Positions 40,501 to 55,500 of a DNA stretch of 57,781 nucleotides are shown here, piece by piece. Positions within the stretch are counted from its first letter, which is position 1; every line of letters begins with the position of its first letter. Below the pieces are notes generated by a model. That model saw only the letters and a list, made by a program, of their open reading frames with translations, searched no databases and had not been told where the DNA came from. A program made the translations under genes and the position numbers. This DNA comes from Nemertoderma westbladi (lineage: Eukaryota > Xenacoelomorpha > Nemertodermatida > Nemertodermatidae): assembly GCA_032718475.1 (NCBI GenBank), contig JAUCBJ010000589.1:1-57781 (forward strand), given 5' to 3'.

Positions 40501-43500
40501 TTTAGACTTCCTTTGTCGATAAATTGTTTTTCACAAGAACTGCAATTAAATTTGATTCCTTTATGAAATGATTCCATATGTTTCTTTAGACTTCCTTTGT
40601 CCATAAATTGTTTGTCACAAGAACTGCAATTAAATTTGATACCTATATGAAATGATTCCATATGTTTCTTTAGACTTCCTTTGTCCATAAATTGTTTGTC
40701 ACAAGAACTGCAATTAAATTTGATACCTTTATGAAATGATTCCATATGTTTCTTTAGACTTCCTTTGTCCATAAATTGTTTGTCACAAGAACTGCAATTA
40801 AATTTGATACCTTTATGAAATGATTCCATATGTTTCTTTAGACTTCCTTTGTCGATAAATTGTTTTTCACAAGAACTGCAATTGAATTTGATACCTTTAT
40901 GAAATGATTCCATATGTTTCTTTAGACTTCCTTTGTCCATAAATTGTTTGTCACAGGAACTGCAATTAAATTTGATACCTTTATGAAATGATTCCATATG
41001 TTTCTTTAGACTTCCTTTGTCCATAAATTGTTTGTCACAAGAACTGCAATTAAATTTGATACATTTATGAAATGATTCCATATGTTTCTTTAGACTTCCT
41101 TTGTCCATAAATTGTTTGTCACAAGAACTGCAATTAAATTTGATACCTTTATGAAATGATTCCATATGTTTCTTTAGACTTCCTTTCTCCATAAATTGTT
41201 TGTCATAGGAACTGCAATTAAATTTGATACCTTTATGAAATGATTCCATATGTTTCTTTAGACTTCCTTTGTCCATAAATTGTTTGTCACAGGAACTGCA
41301 ATTAAATTTGATACCTTTATGAAATTATTCCATATGTTTCTTTAGACTTCCTTAGTCCACAAATTGTTTGTCACAAGAACTGCAATTAAATTTGATACCT
41401 TTATGAAATGATTCCATATGTTTCTTTAGACTTCCTTTGTCCATAAATTGTTTGTCACAAGAACTGCAATTAAATTTGATACCTTTATGAAATGATTCCA
41501 TATGTTTCTTTAGACTTCCTTTCTCCATAAATTGTTTGTCATAGGAACTGCAATTAAATTTGATACCTTTATGAAATGATTCCATATGTTTCTTTAGACT
41601 TCCTTTGTCCATAAATTGTTTGTCACAGGAGCTGCAATTAAATTTGATACCTTTATGAAATGATTCCATATGTTTCTTTAGACTTCCTTTGTCGATAAAT
41701 TGTTTGTCACAAGAACTGCAATTAAATTTGATTCCTTTATGAAATGATTCCATATGTTTCTTTAGACTTCCTTTGTCCATAAATTGTTTGTCACAAGAAC
41801 TGCAATTAAATTTGATACATTTATGAAATGATTCCATATGTTTCTTTAGACTTCCTTTGTCCACAAATTGTTTGTCACAAGAACTGCAATTAAATTTGAT
41901 ACCTTTATGAAATGTTTCCATATGTTTCTTTAGACTTCCTTTGTCCATAAATTGTTTGTCACAAGAACTGCAATTAAATTTGATACATTTATGAAATGAT
42001 TCCATATGTTTCTTTAGACTTCCTTTGTCCATAAATTGTTTGTCACAAGAACTGCAATTAAATTTGATACCTTTATGAAATGATTCCATATGTTTCTTTA
42101 GACTTCCTTTGTCCATAAATTGTTTGTCACAAGAACTGCATTTAAATTTGATACCTTTATGAAATGATTCCATATGTTTCTTTGGACTTCCTTTGTCCAT
42201 AAATTGTTTGTCACAAGAACTGCAATTAAATTTGATACCTTTATGAAATGATTCCATATGTTTCTTTAGACTTCCTTTGTCCATAAATTGTTTGTCACAA
42301 GAACTTCAATTAAATTTGATACCTATATGAAATGATTCCATATGTTTCTTTAGACTTCCTTTGTCCATAAATTGTTTGTCACAAGAACTGCAATTAAATT
42401 TGATACCTATATGAAATGATTCCATATGTTTCTTTAGACTTCCTTTGTCCATAAATTGTTTGTCACAAGAACTGCAATTAAATTTGATACCTTTATGAAA
42501 TGATTCCATATGTTTCTTTAGACTTCCTTTGTCGATAAATTGTTTTTCACAAGAACTGCAATTAAATTTGATTCCTTTATGAAATGATTCCATATGTTTC
42601 TTTAGACTTCCTTTGTCCATAAATTGTTTGTCACAAGAACTGCAATTAAATTTGATACCTTTATGAAATGATTCCATATGTTTCTTTAGACTTCCTTTGT
42701 CCATAAATTGTTTGTCACAAGAACTGCAATTAAATTTGATACCTTTATGAAATGATTCCATATGTTTCTTTAGACTTCCTTTGTCGATAAATTGTTTTTC
42801 ACAAGAACTGCAATTGAATTTGATTCCTTTATGAAATGATTCCATATGTTTCTTTAGACTTCCTTTGTCCATAAATTGTTTGTCACAAGAATTGCAATTA
42901 AATTTGATACCTTTATGAAATGATTCCATATGTTTCTTTAGACTTCCTTTGTCCATAAATTGTTTGTCACAAGAACTGCAATTAAATTTGATACATTTAT
43001 GAAATGATTCCATATGTTTCTTTAGACTTCCTTTGTCCATAAATTGTTTGTCACAAGAACTGCAATTAAATTTGATACTTTTATGAAATGATTCCATATG
43101 TTTCTTTAGACTTCCTTTGTCGATAAATTGTTTTTCACAAGAACTGCAATTAAATTTGATTCCTTTATGAAATGATTCCATATGTTTCTTTAGACTTCCT
43201 TTGTCCATAAATTGTTTGTCACAAGAACTGCAATTAAATTTGATTCCTTTATGAAATGATTCCATATGTTTCTTTAGACTTCCTTTGTCCATAAATTGTT
43301 TGTCACAAGAACTGCAATTAAATTTGATACCTTTATGAAATGATTCCATATGTTTCTTTAGACTTCCTTTGTCCACAAATTGTTTGTCACAAGAACTGCA
43401 ATTAAATTTGATACCTTTAGGAAATGATTCCATATGTTTCTTTAGACTTCCTTTGTCCATAAATTGTTTGTCACAAGAACTGCAATTAAATTTGATACCT

Positions 43501-46500
43501 TTATGAAATGATTCCATATGTTTCTTTAGACTTCCTTTGTCCATAAATTGTTTGTCACAAGAACTGCAATTAAATTTGATACCTTTATGAAATGATTCCA
43601 TATGTTTCTTTAGACTTCCTTTCTCCATAAATTGTTTGTCATAGGAACTGCAATTAAATTTGATACCTTTATGAAATGATTCCATATGTTTCTTTAGACT
43701 TCCTTTGTCCATAAATTGTTTGTCACAGGAACTGCAATTAAATTTGATACCTTTATGAAATGATTCCATATGTTTCTTTAGACTTCCTTTGTCGATAAAT
43801 TGTTTGTCACAAGAACTGCAATTAAATTTGATTCCTTTATGAAATGATTCCATATGTTTCTTTAGACTTCCTTTGTCCATAAATTGTTTGTCACAAGAAC
43901 TGCAATTAAATTTGATACATTTATGAAATGATTCCATATGTTTCTTTAGACTTCCTTTGTCCACAAATTGTTTGTCACAAGAACTGCAATTAAATTTGAT
44001 ACCTTTATGAAATGTTTCCATATGTTTCTTTAGACTTCCTTTGTCCATAAATTGTTTGTCACAAGAACTGCAATTAAATTTGATACATTTATGAAATGAT
44101 TCCATATGTTTCTTTAGACTTCCTTTGTCCATAAATTGTTTGTCACAAGAACTGCAATTAAATTTGATACCTTTATGAAATGATTCCATATGTTTCTTTA
44201 GACTTCCTTTGTCCATAAATTGTTTGTCACAAGAACTGCAATTAAATTTGATTCCTTTATGAAATGATTCCATATGTTTCTTTAGACTTCCTTTGTCCAT
44301 AAATTGTTTGTCACAAGAACTGCAATTAAATTTGATACATTTTTGAAATGATTCCATATGTTTCGTTAGACTTCCTTTGTCCACAAATTGTTTGTCACAA
44401 GAACTGCAATTAAATTTGATACCTTTATGAAATGATTCCATATGTTTCTTTAGACTTCCTTTGTCCATAAATTGTTTGTCACAAGAACTGCAATTAAATT
44501 TGATACCTTTATGAAATGATTCCATATGTTTCTTTAGACTTCCTTTGTCGATAAATTGTTTTTCACAAGAACTGCAATTGAATTTGATTCCTTTATGAAA
44601 TGATTCCATATGTTTCTTTAGACTTCCTTTGTCCATAAATTGTTTGTCACAAGAATTGCAATTAAATTTGATACCTTTATGAAATGATTCCATATGTTTC
44701 TTTAGACTTCCTTTGTCCATAAATTGTTTGTCACAAGAACTGCAATTAAATTTGATACATTTATGAAATGATTCCATATGTTTCTTTAGACTTCCTTTGT
44801 CCATAAATTGTTTGTCACAAGAACTGCAATTAAATTTGATACATTTATGAAATGATTCCATATGTTTCTTTAGACTTCCTTTGTCCATAAATTGTTTGTC
44901 ACAAGAACTGCAATTAAATTTGATACTTTTATGAAATGATTCCATATGTTTCTTTAGACTTCCTTTGTCGATAAATTGTTTTTCACAAGAACTGCAATTA
45001 AATTTGATTCCTTTATGAAATGATTCCATATGTTTCTTTAGACTTCCTTTGTCCATAAATTGTTTGTCACAAGAACTGCAATTAAATTTGATTCCTTTAT
45101 GAAATGATTCCATATGTTTCTTTAGACTTCCTTTGTCCATAAATTGTTTGTCACAAGAACTGCAATTAAATTTGATACCTTTATGAAATGATTCCATATG
45201 TTTCTTTAGACTTCCTTTGTCCACAAATTGTTTGTCACAAGAACTGCAATTAAATTTGATACCTTTAGGAAATGATTCCATATGTTTCTTTAGACTTCCT
45301 TTGTCCATAAATTGTTTGTCACAAGAACTGCAATTAAATTTGATACCTTTATGAAATGATTCCATATGTTTCTTTAGACTTCCTTTGTCCATAAATTGTT
45401 TGTCACAAGAACTGCAATTAAATTTGATACCTTTATGAAATGATTCCATATGTTTCTTTAGACTTCCTTTCTCCATAAATTGTTTGTCATAGGAACTGCA
45501 ATTAAATTTGATACCTTTATGAAATGATTCCATATGTTTCTTTAGACTTCCTTTGTCCATAAATTGTTTGTCACAGGAACTGCAATTAAATTTGATACCT
45601 TTATGAAATGATTCCATATGTTTCTTTAGACTTCCTTTGTCGATAAATTGTTTGTCACAAGAACTGCAATTAAATTTGATTCCTTTATGAAATGATTCCA
45701 TATGTTTCTTTAGACTTCCTTTGTCCATAAATTGTTTGTCACAAGAACTGCAATTAAATTTGATACATTTATGAAATGATTCCATATGTTTCTTTAGACT
45801 TCCTTTGTCCACAAATTGTTTGTCACAAGAACTGCAATTAAATTTGATACCTTTATGAAATGTTTCCATATGTTTCTTTAGACTTCCTTTGTCCATAAAT
45901 TGTTTGTCACAAGAACTGCAATTAAATTTGATACATTTATGAAATGATTCCATATGTTTCTTTAGACTTCCTTTGTCCATAAATTGTTTGTCACAAGAAC
46001 TGCAATTAAATTTGATACCTTTATGAAATGATTCCATATGTTTCTTTAGACTTCCTTTGTCCATAAATTGTTTGTCACAAGAACTGCAATTAAATTTGAT
46101 TCCTTTATGAAATGATTCCATATGTTTCTTTAGACTTCCTTTGTCCATAAATTGTTTGTCACAAGAACTGCAATTAAATTTGATACATTTTTGAAATGAT
46201 TCCATATGTTTCGTTAGACTTCCTTTGTCCACAAATTGTTTGTCACAAGAACTGCAATTAAATTTGATACCTTTATGAAATGATTCCATATGTTTCTTTA
46301 GACTTCCTTTGTCCATAAATTGTTTGTCACAAGAACTGCAATTAAATTTGATACCTTTGTGATATTATTCCAAATGTTTTTTTAGACTTCCTTTGTTCAC
46401 AAATTGTTTGTCACAAGAACTGCAATTAAATTTGATACCATTATGAAATGATTCCATATGTTTCTTTAGACTTCCTTTGTCGTTAAATTGTTTGTCACAA

Positions 46501-49500
46501 GAACTGCAATTAAATTTGATACCTTTATGAAATGATTCCATATGTTTCGTTAGACTTCCTTTGTCCACAAATTGTTTGTCACAAGAACTGCAATTAAATT
46601 TGATACCTTTATGAAATGATTCCATATGTTTCTTTAGACTTCCTTTGTCCATAAATTGTTTGTCACAAGAACTGCAATTAAATTTGATACCTTTATGAAA
46701 TGATTCCATATGTTTCTTTAGACTTCCTTTGTCCATAAATTGTTTGTCACAAGAACTGCAATTAAATTTGATACCTTTGTGATATTATTCCAAATGTTTT
46801 TTTAGACTTCCTTTGTTCACAAATTGTTTGTCACAAGAACTGCAATTAAATTTGATACATTTATGAAATGATTCCATATGTTTCTTTAGACTTCCTTTGT
46901 CCACAAATTGTTTGTCACAAGAACTGCAATCAAATTTGATACCTTTATGAAATGTTTCCATATGTTTCTTTAGACTTCCTTTGTCCATAAATTGTTTGTC
47001 ACAAGAACTGCAATTAAATTTGATACATTTATGAAATGATTCCATATGTTTCGTTAGACTTCCTTTGTCCACAAATTGTTTGTCACAAGAACTGCAATTA
47101 AATTTGATACCTTTATGAAATGATTCCATATGTTTCTTTAGACTTCCTTTGTCCATAAATTGTTTGTCACAAGAACTGCAATTAAATTTGATACCTTTGT
47201 GATATTATTCCAAATGTTTTTTTAGACTTCCTTTGTCCACAAATTGTTTGTCACAAGAACTGCAATCAAATTTGATACCTTTATGAAATGTTTCCATATG
47301 TTTCTTTAGACTTCCTTTGTCCATAAATTGTTTGTCACAAGAACTGCAATTAAATTTGATACATTTATGAAATGATTCCATATGTTTCTTTAGACTTCCT
47401 TTGTCCATAAATTGTTTGTCACAAGAACTGCAATTAAATTTGATACCTTTATGAAATGATTCCATATGTTTCTTTAGACTTCCTTTGTCCATAAATTGTT
47501 TGTCACAAGAACTGCAATTAAATTTGATACATTTATGAAATGATTCCATATGTTTCTTTAGACTTCCTTTGTCCACAAATTGTTTGTCACAAGAACTGCA
47601 ATTAAATTTGATACATTTTTGAAATGATTCCATATGTTTCTTTAGACTTCCTTTGTCCACAAATTGTTTGTCACAAGAACTGCAATCAAATTTGATACCT
47701 TTATGAAATGTTTCCATATGTTTCTTTAGACTTCCTTTGTCCATAAATTGTTTGTCACAAGAACTGCAATTAAATTTGATACATTTATGAAATGATTCCA
47801 TATGTTTCTTTAGACTTCCTTTGTCCATAAATTGTTTGTCACAAGAACTGCAATTAAATTTGATACCTTTATGAAATGATTCCATATGTTTCTTTAGACT
47901 TCCTTTGTCCATAAATTGTTTGTCACAAGAACTGCAATTAAATTTGATTCCTTTATGAAATGATTCCATATGTTTCTTTAGACTTACTTTGTCCATAAAT
48001 TGTTTGTCACAAGAACTGCAATTAAATTTGATACATTTATGAAATGAATCCATATGTTTCCTTAGACTTCCTTTGTCCACAAATTGTTTGTCACAAGAAC
48101 TGCAATTAAATTTAATACCTTTATAAAATGATTCCATATGTTTCTTTAGACTTCCTTTGTCCATAAATTGTTTGTCACAAGAACTGCAATTAAATTTGAT
48201 ACCTTTATGAAATGATTCCATATGTTTCTTTAGACTTCCTTTGTCCATAAATTGTTTGTCACAAGAACTGCAATTAAATTTGATACCTTTATGAAATGAT
48301 TCCATATGTTTCTTTAGACTTCCTTTGTCCATAAATTGTTTGTCACAAGAACTGCAATTAAATTTGATACCTTTGTGATATTATTCCAAATGTTTTTTTA
48401 GACTTCCTTTGTTCACAAATTGTTTGTCACAAGAACTGCAATTAAATTTGATACATTTATGAAATGATTCCATATGTTTCTTTAGACTTCCTTTGTCCAC
48501 AAATTGTTTGTCACAAGAACTGCAATCAAATTTGATACCTTTATGAAATGTTTCCATATGTTTCTTTAGACTTCCTTTGTCCATAAATTGTTTGTCACAA
48601 GAACTGCAATTAAATTTGATACATTTATGAAATGATTCCATATGTTTCGTTAGACTTCCTTTGTCCACAAATTGTTTGTCACAAGAACTGCAATTAAATT
48701 TGATACCTTTATGAAATGATTCCATATGTTTCTTTAGACTTCCTTTGTCCATAAATTGTTTGTCACAAGAACTGCAATTAAATTTGATACCTTTGTGATA
48801 TTATTCCAAATGTTTTTTTAGACTTCCTTTGTCCACAAATTGTTTGTCACAAGAACTGCAATCAAATTTGATACCTTTATGAAATGTTTCCATATGTTTC
48901 TTTAGACTTCCTTTGTCCATAAATTGTTTGTCACAAGAACTGCAATTAAATTTGATACATTTATGAAATGATTCCATATGTTTCTTTAGACTTCCTTTGT
49001 CCATAAATTGTTTGTCACAAGAACTGCAATTAAATTTGATACCTTTATGAAATGATTCCATATGTTTCTTTAGACTTCCTTTGTCCATAAATTGTTTGTC
49101 ACAAGAACTGCAATTAAATTTGATACATTTATGAAATGATTCCATATGTTTCTTTAGACTTCCTTTGTCCACAAATTGTTTGTCACAAGAACTGCAATTA
49201 AATTTGATACATTTTTGAAATGATTCCATATGTTTCTTTAGACTTCCTTTGTCCACAAATTGTTTGTCACAAGAACTGCAATCAAATTTGATACCTTTAT
49301 GAAATGTTTCCATATGTTTCTTTAGACTTCCTTTGTCCATAAATTGTTTGTCACAAGAACTGCAATTAAATTTGATACATTTATGAAATGATTCCATATG
49401 TTTCTTTAGACTTCCTTTGTCCATAAATTGTTTGTCACAAGAACTGCAATTAAATTTGATACCTTTATGAAATGATTCCATATGTTTCTTTAGACTTCCT

Positions 49501-52500
49501 TTGTCCATAAATTGTTTGTCACAAGAACTGCAATTAAATTTGATTCCTTTATGAAATGATTCCATATGTTTCTTTAGACTTACTTTGTCCATAAATTGTT
49601 TGTCACAAGAACTGCAATTAAATTTGATACATTTATGAAATGAATCCATATGTTTCCTTAGACTTCCTTTGTCCACAAATTGTTTGTCACAAGAACTGCA
49701 ATTAAATTTAATACCTTTATAAAATGATTCCATATGTTTCTTTAGACTTCCTTTGTCCATAAATTGTTTGTCACAAGAACTGCAATTAAATTTGATACCT
49801 TTATGAAATTATTCCATATGTTTTTTTAGACTTCCTTTGTTCACAAATTGTTGGTCACAAGAACTGCAATTAAATTTGATACCATTATGAAATGATTCCA
49901 TATGTTTCTTTAGACTTCCTTAGTCCATAAATTGTTTGTCACAAGAACTGCAATTAAATTTGATTCCTTTATGAAATGATTCCATATGTTTCTTTAGACT
50001 TCCTTTGTCCATAAATTGTTTGTCACAAGAACTGCAATTAAATTTGATTCCTTTATGAAATGATTCCATATGTTTCTTTAGACTTCCTTTGTCCATAAAT
50101 TGTTTGTCACAAGAACTGCAATTAAATTTGATACCTTTATGAAATGATTCCATATGTTTCTTTAGACTTCCTTTGTCCACAAATTGTTTGTCACAAGAAC
50201 TGCAATTAAATTTGATACCTTTAGGAAATGATTCCATATGTTTCTTTAGACTTCCTTTGTCCATAAATTGTTTGTCACAAGAACTGCAATTAAATTTGAT
50301 ACCTTTATGAAATGATTCCATATGTTTCTTTAGACTTCCTTTGTCCATAAATTGTTTGTCACAAGAACTGCAATTAAATTTGATACCTTTATGAAATGAT
50401 TCCATATGTTTCTTTAGACTTCCTTTCTCCATAAATTGTTTGTCATAGGAACTGCAATTAAATTTGATACCTTTATGAAATGATTCCATATGTTTCTTTA
50501 GACTTCCTTTGTCCATAAATTGTTTGTCACAGGAACTGCAATTAAATTTGATACCTTTATGAAATGATTCCATATGTTTCTTTAGACTTCCTTTGTCGAT
50601 AAATTGTTTGTCACAAGAACTGCAATTAAATTTGATTCCTTTATGAAATGATTCCATATGTTTCTTTAGACTTCCTTTGTCCATAAATTGTTTGTCACAA
50701 GAACTGCAATTAAATTTGATACATTTATGAAATGATTCCATATGTTTCTTTAGACTTCCTTTGTCCACAAATTGTTTGTCACAAGAACTGCAATTAAATT
50801 TGATACCTTTATGAAATGTTTCCATATGTTTCTTTAGACTTCCTTTGTCCATAAATTGTTTGTCACAAGAACTGCAATTAAATTTGATACATTTATGAAA
50901 TGATTCCATATGTTTCTTTAGACTTCCTTTGTCCATAAATTGTTTGTCACAAGAACTGCAATTAAATTTGATACCTTTATGAAATGATTCCATATGTTTC
51001 TTTAGACTTCCTTTGTCCATAAATTGTTTGTCACAAGAACTGCAATTAAATTTGATTCCTTTATGAAATGATTCCATATGTTTCTTTAGACTTCCTTTGT
51101 CCATAAATTGTTTGTCACAAGAACTGCAATTAAATTTGATACATTTTTGAAATGATTCCATATGTTTCGTTAGACTTCCTTTGTCCACAAATTGTTTGTC
51201 ACAAGAACTGCAATTAAATTTGATACCTTTATGAAATGATTCCATATGTTTCTTTAGACTTCCTTTGTCCATAAATTGTTTGTCACAAGAACTGCAATTA
51301 AATTTGATACCTTTGTGATATTATTCCAAATGTTTTTTTAGACTTCCTTTGTTCACAAATTGTTTGTCACAAGAACTGCAATTAAATTTGATACCATTAT
51401 GAAATGATTCCATATGTTTCTTTAGACTTCCTTTGTCGTTAAATTGTTTGTCACAAGAACTGCAATTAAATTTGATACCTTTATGAAATGATTCCATATG
51501 TTTCGTTAGACTTCCTTTGTCCACAAATTGTTTGTCACAAGAACTGCAATTAAATTTGATACCTTTATGAAATGATTCCATATGTTTCTTTAGACTTCCT
51601 TTGTCCATAAATTGTTTGTCACAAGAACTGCAATTAAATTTGATACCTTTATGAAATGATTCCATATGTTTCTTTAGACTTCCTTTGTCCATAAATTGTT
51701 TGTCACAAGAACTGCAATTAAATTTGATACCTTTGTGATATTATTCCAAATGTTTTTTTAGACTTCCTTTGTTCACAAATTGTTTGTCACAAGAACTGCA
51801 ATTAAATTTGATACATTTATGAAATGATTCCATATGTTTCTTTAGACTTCCTTTGTCCACAAATTGTTTGTCACAAGAACTGCAATCAAATTTGATACCT
51901 TTATGAAATGTTTCCATATGTTTCTTTAGACTTCCTTTGTCCATAAATTGTTTGTCACAAGAACTGCAATTAAATTTGATACATTTATGAAATGATTCCA
52001 TATGTTTCGTTAGACTTCCTTTGTCCACAAATTGTTTGTCACAAGAACTGCAATTAAATTTGATACCTTTATGAAATGATTCCATATGTTTCTTTAGACT
52101 TCCTTTGTCCATAAATTGTTTGTCACAAGAACTGCAATTAAATTTGATACCTTTGTGATATTATTCCAAATGTTTTTTTAGACTTCCTTTGTCCATAAAT
52201 TGTTTGTCACAAGAACTGCAATTAAATTTGATACCTTTATGAAATGATTCCATATGTTTCTTTAGACTTCCTTTGTCCATAAATTGTTTGTCACAAGAAC
52301 TGCAATTAAATTTGATACCTTTATGAAATGATTCCATATGTTTCTTTAGACTTCCTTTGTCCATAAATTGTTTGTCACAAGAACTGCAATTAAATTTGAT
52401 ACCTTTGTGATATTATTCCAAATGTTTTTTTAGACTTCCTTTGTTCACAAATTGTTTGTCACAAGAACTGCAATTAAATTTGATACATTTATGAAATGAT

Positions 52501-55500
52501 TCCATATGTTTCTTTAGACTTCCTTTGTCCACAAATTGTTTGTCACAAGAACTGCAATCAAATTTGATACCTTTATGAAATGTTTCCATATGTTTCTTTA
52601 GACTTCCTTTGTCCATAAATTGTTTGTCACAAGAACTGCAATTAAATTTGATACATTTATGAAATGATTCCATATGTTTCGTTAGACTTCCTTTGTCCAC
52701 AAATTGTTTGTCACAAGAACTGCAATTAAATTTGATACCTTTATGAAATGATTCCATATGTTTCTTTAGACTTCCTTTGTCCATAAATTGTTTGTCACAA
52801 GAACTGCAATTAAATTTGATACCTTTATGAAATGATTCCATATGTTTCTTTAGACTTCCTTTGTCCATAAATTGTTTGTCACAAGAACTGCAATTAAATT
52901 TGATACATTTATGAAATGATTCCATATGTTTCTTTAGACTTCCTTTGTCCACAAATTGTTTGTCACAAGAACTGCAATTAAATTTGATACATTTTTGAAA
53001 TGATTCCATATGTTTCTTTAGACTTCCTTTGTCCACAAATTGTTTGTCACAAGAACTGCAATCAAATTTGATACCTTTATGAAATGTTTCCATATGTTTC
53101 TTTAGACTTCCTTTGTCCATAAATTGTTTGTCACAAGAACTGCAATTAAATTTGATACATTTATGAAATGATTCCATATGTTTCTTTAGACTTCCTTTGT
53201 CCATAAATTGTTTGTCACAAGAACTGCAATTAAATTTGATACATTTATGAAATGATTCCATATGTTTCTTTAGACTTCCTTTGTCCATAAATTGTTTGTC
53301 ACAAGAACTGCAATTAAATTTGATACATTTATGAAATGATTCCATATGTTTCTTTAGACTTCCTTTGTCCATAAATTGTTTGTCACAAGAACTGCAATTA
53401 AATTTGATACCTTTATGAAATGATTCCATATGTTTCTTTAGACTTCCTTTGTCCATAAATTGTTTGTCACAAGAACTGCAATTAAATTTGATACATTTAT
53501 GAAATGATTCCATATGTTTCTTTAGACTTACTTTGTCCATAAATTGTTTGTCACAAGAACTGCAATTAAATTTGATACATTTATGAAATGAATCCATATG
53601 TTTCCTTAGACTTCCTTTGTCCACAAATTGTTTGTCACAAGAACTGCAATTAAATTTAATACCTTTATAAAATGATTCCATATGTTTCTTTAGACTTCCT
53701 TTGTCCATAAATTGTTTGTCACAAGAACTGCAATTAAATTTGATACCTTTATGAAATTATTCCATATGTTTTTTTAGACTTCCTTTGTTCACAAATTGTT
53801 GGTCACAAGAACTGCAATTAAATTTGATACCATTATGAAATGATTCCATATGTTTCTTTAGACTTCCTTAGTCCATAAATTGTTTGTCACAAGAACTGCA
53901 ATTAAATTTGATACCTTTATGAAATTATTCCATATGTTTCTTTAGACTTCCTTTGTTCACAAATTGTTGGTCACAAGAACTGCAATTAAATTTGATACCA
54001 TTATGAAATGATTCCATATGTTTCTTTAGACTTCCTTAGTCCATAAATTGTTTGTCACAAGAACTGCAATTAAATTTGATACCTTTATGAAATTATTCCA
54101 TATGTTTCTTTAGACTTCCTTTGTCCATAAATTGTTTGTCACAAGAACTGCAATTAAATTTGATACCTTTATGAAATTATTCCATATGTTTCTTTAGACT
54201 TCCTTTGTCCATAAATTGTTTGTCACAAGAACTGCAATTAAATTTGATACCTTTATGAAATGATTCCATATGTTTCTTTAGACTTCCTTTGTCCACAAAT
54301 TGTTTGTCACAAGAACTGCAATTAAATTTGATACCATTATGAAATGATTCCATATGTTTCTTTAGACTTCCTTTGTCCATAAATTGTTTGTCACAAGAAC
54401 TGCAATTAAATTTGATACCTTTATGAAATTATTCCATATGTTTCTTTAGACTTCCTTTGTTCACAAATTGTTGGTCACAAGAACTGCAATTAAATTTGAT
54501 ACCATTATGAAATGATTCCATATGTTTCTTTAGACTTCCTTAGTCCATAAATTGTTTGTCACAAGAACTGCAATTAAATTTGATACCTTTATGAAATTAT
54601 TCCATATGTTTCTTTAGACTTCCTTTGTCCATAAATTGTTTGTCACAAGAACTGCAATTAAATTTGATACCTTTATGAAATTATTCCATATGTTTCTTTA
54701 GACTTCCTTTGTCCATAAATTGTTTGTCACAAGAACTGCAATTAAATTTGATACCTTTATGAAATGATTCCATATGTTTCTTTAGACTTCCTTTGTCCAC
54801 AAATTGTTTGTCACAAGAACTGCAATTAAATTTGATACCATTATGAAATGATTCCATATGTTTCTTTAGACTTCCTTTGTCCATAAATTGTTTGTCACAA
54901 GAACTGCAATTAAATTTGATACCTTTATGAAATGATTCCATATGTTTCTTTAGACTTCCTTTGTCCACAAATTGTTTGTCACAAGAACTGCAATCAAATT
55001 TGATACCTTTATGAAATGTTTCCATATGTTTCTTTAGACTTCCTTTGTCCATAAATTGTTTGTCACAAGAACTGCAATTAAATTTGATACATTTATGAAA
55101 TGATTCCATATGTTTCTTTAGACTTCCTTTGTCCATAAATTGTTTGTCACAAGAACTGCAATTAAATTTGATACCTTTATGAAATGATTCCATATGTTTC
55201 TTTAGACTTCCTTTGTCCATAAATTGTTTGTCACAAGAACTGCAATTAAATTTGATTCCTTTATGAAATGATTCCATATGTTTCTTTAGACTTCCTTTGT
55301 CCATAAATTGTTTGTCACAAGAACTGCAATTAAATTTGATACATTTATGAAATGAATCCATATGTTTCCTTAGACTTCCTTTGTCCACAAATTGTTTGTC
55401 ACAAGAACTGCAATTAAATTTAATACCTTTATAAAATGATTCCATATGTTTCTTTAGACTTCCTTTGTCCATAAATTGTTTGTCACAAGAACTGCAATTA

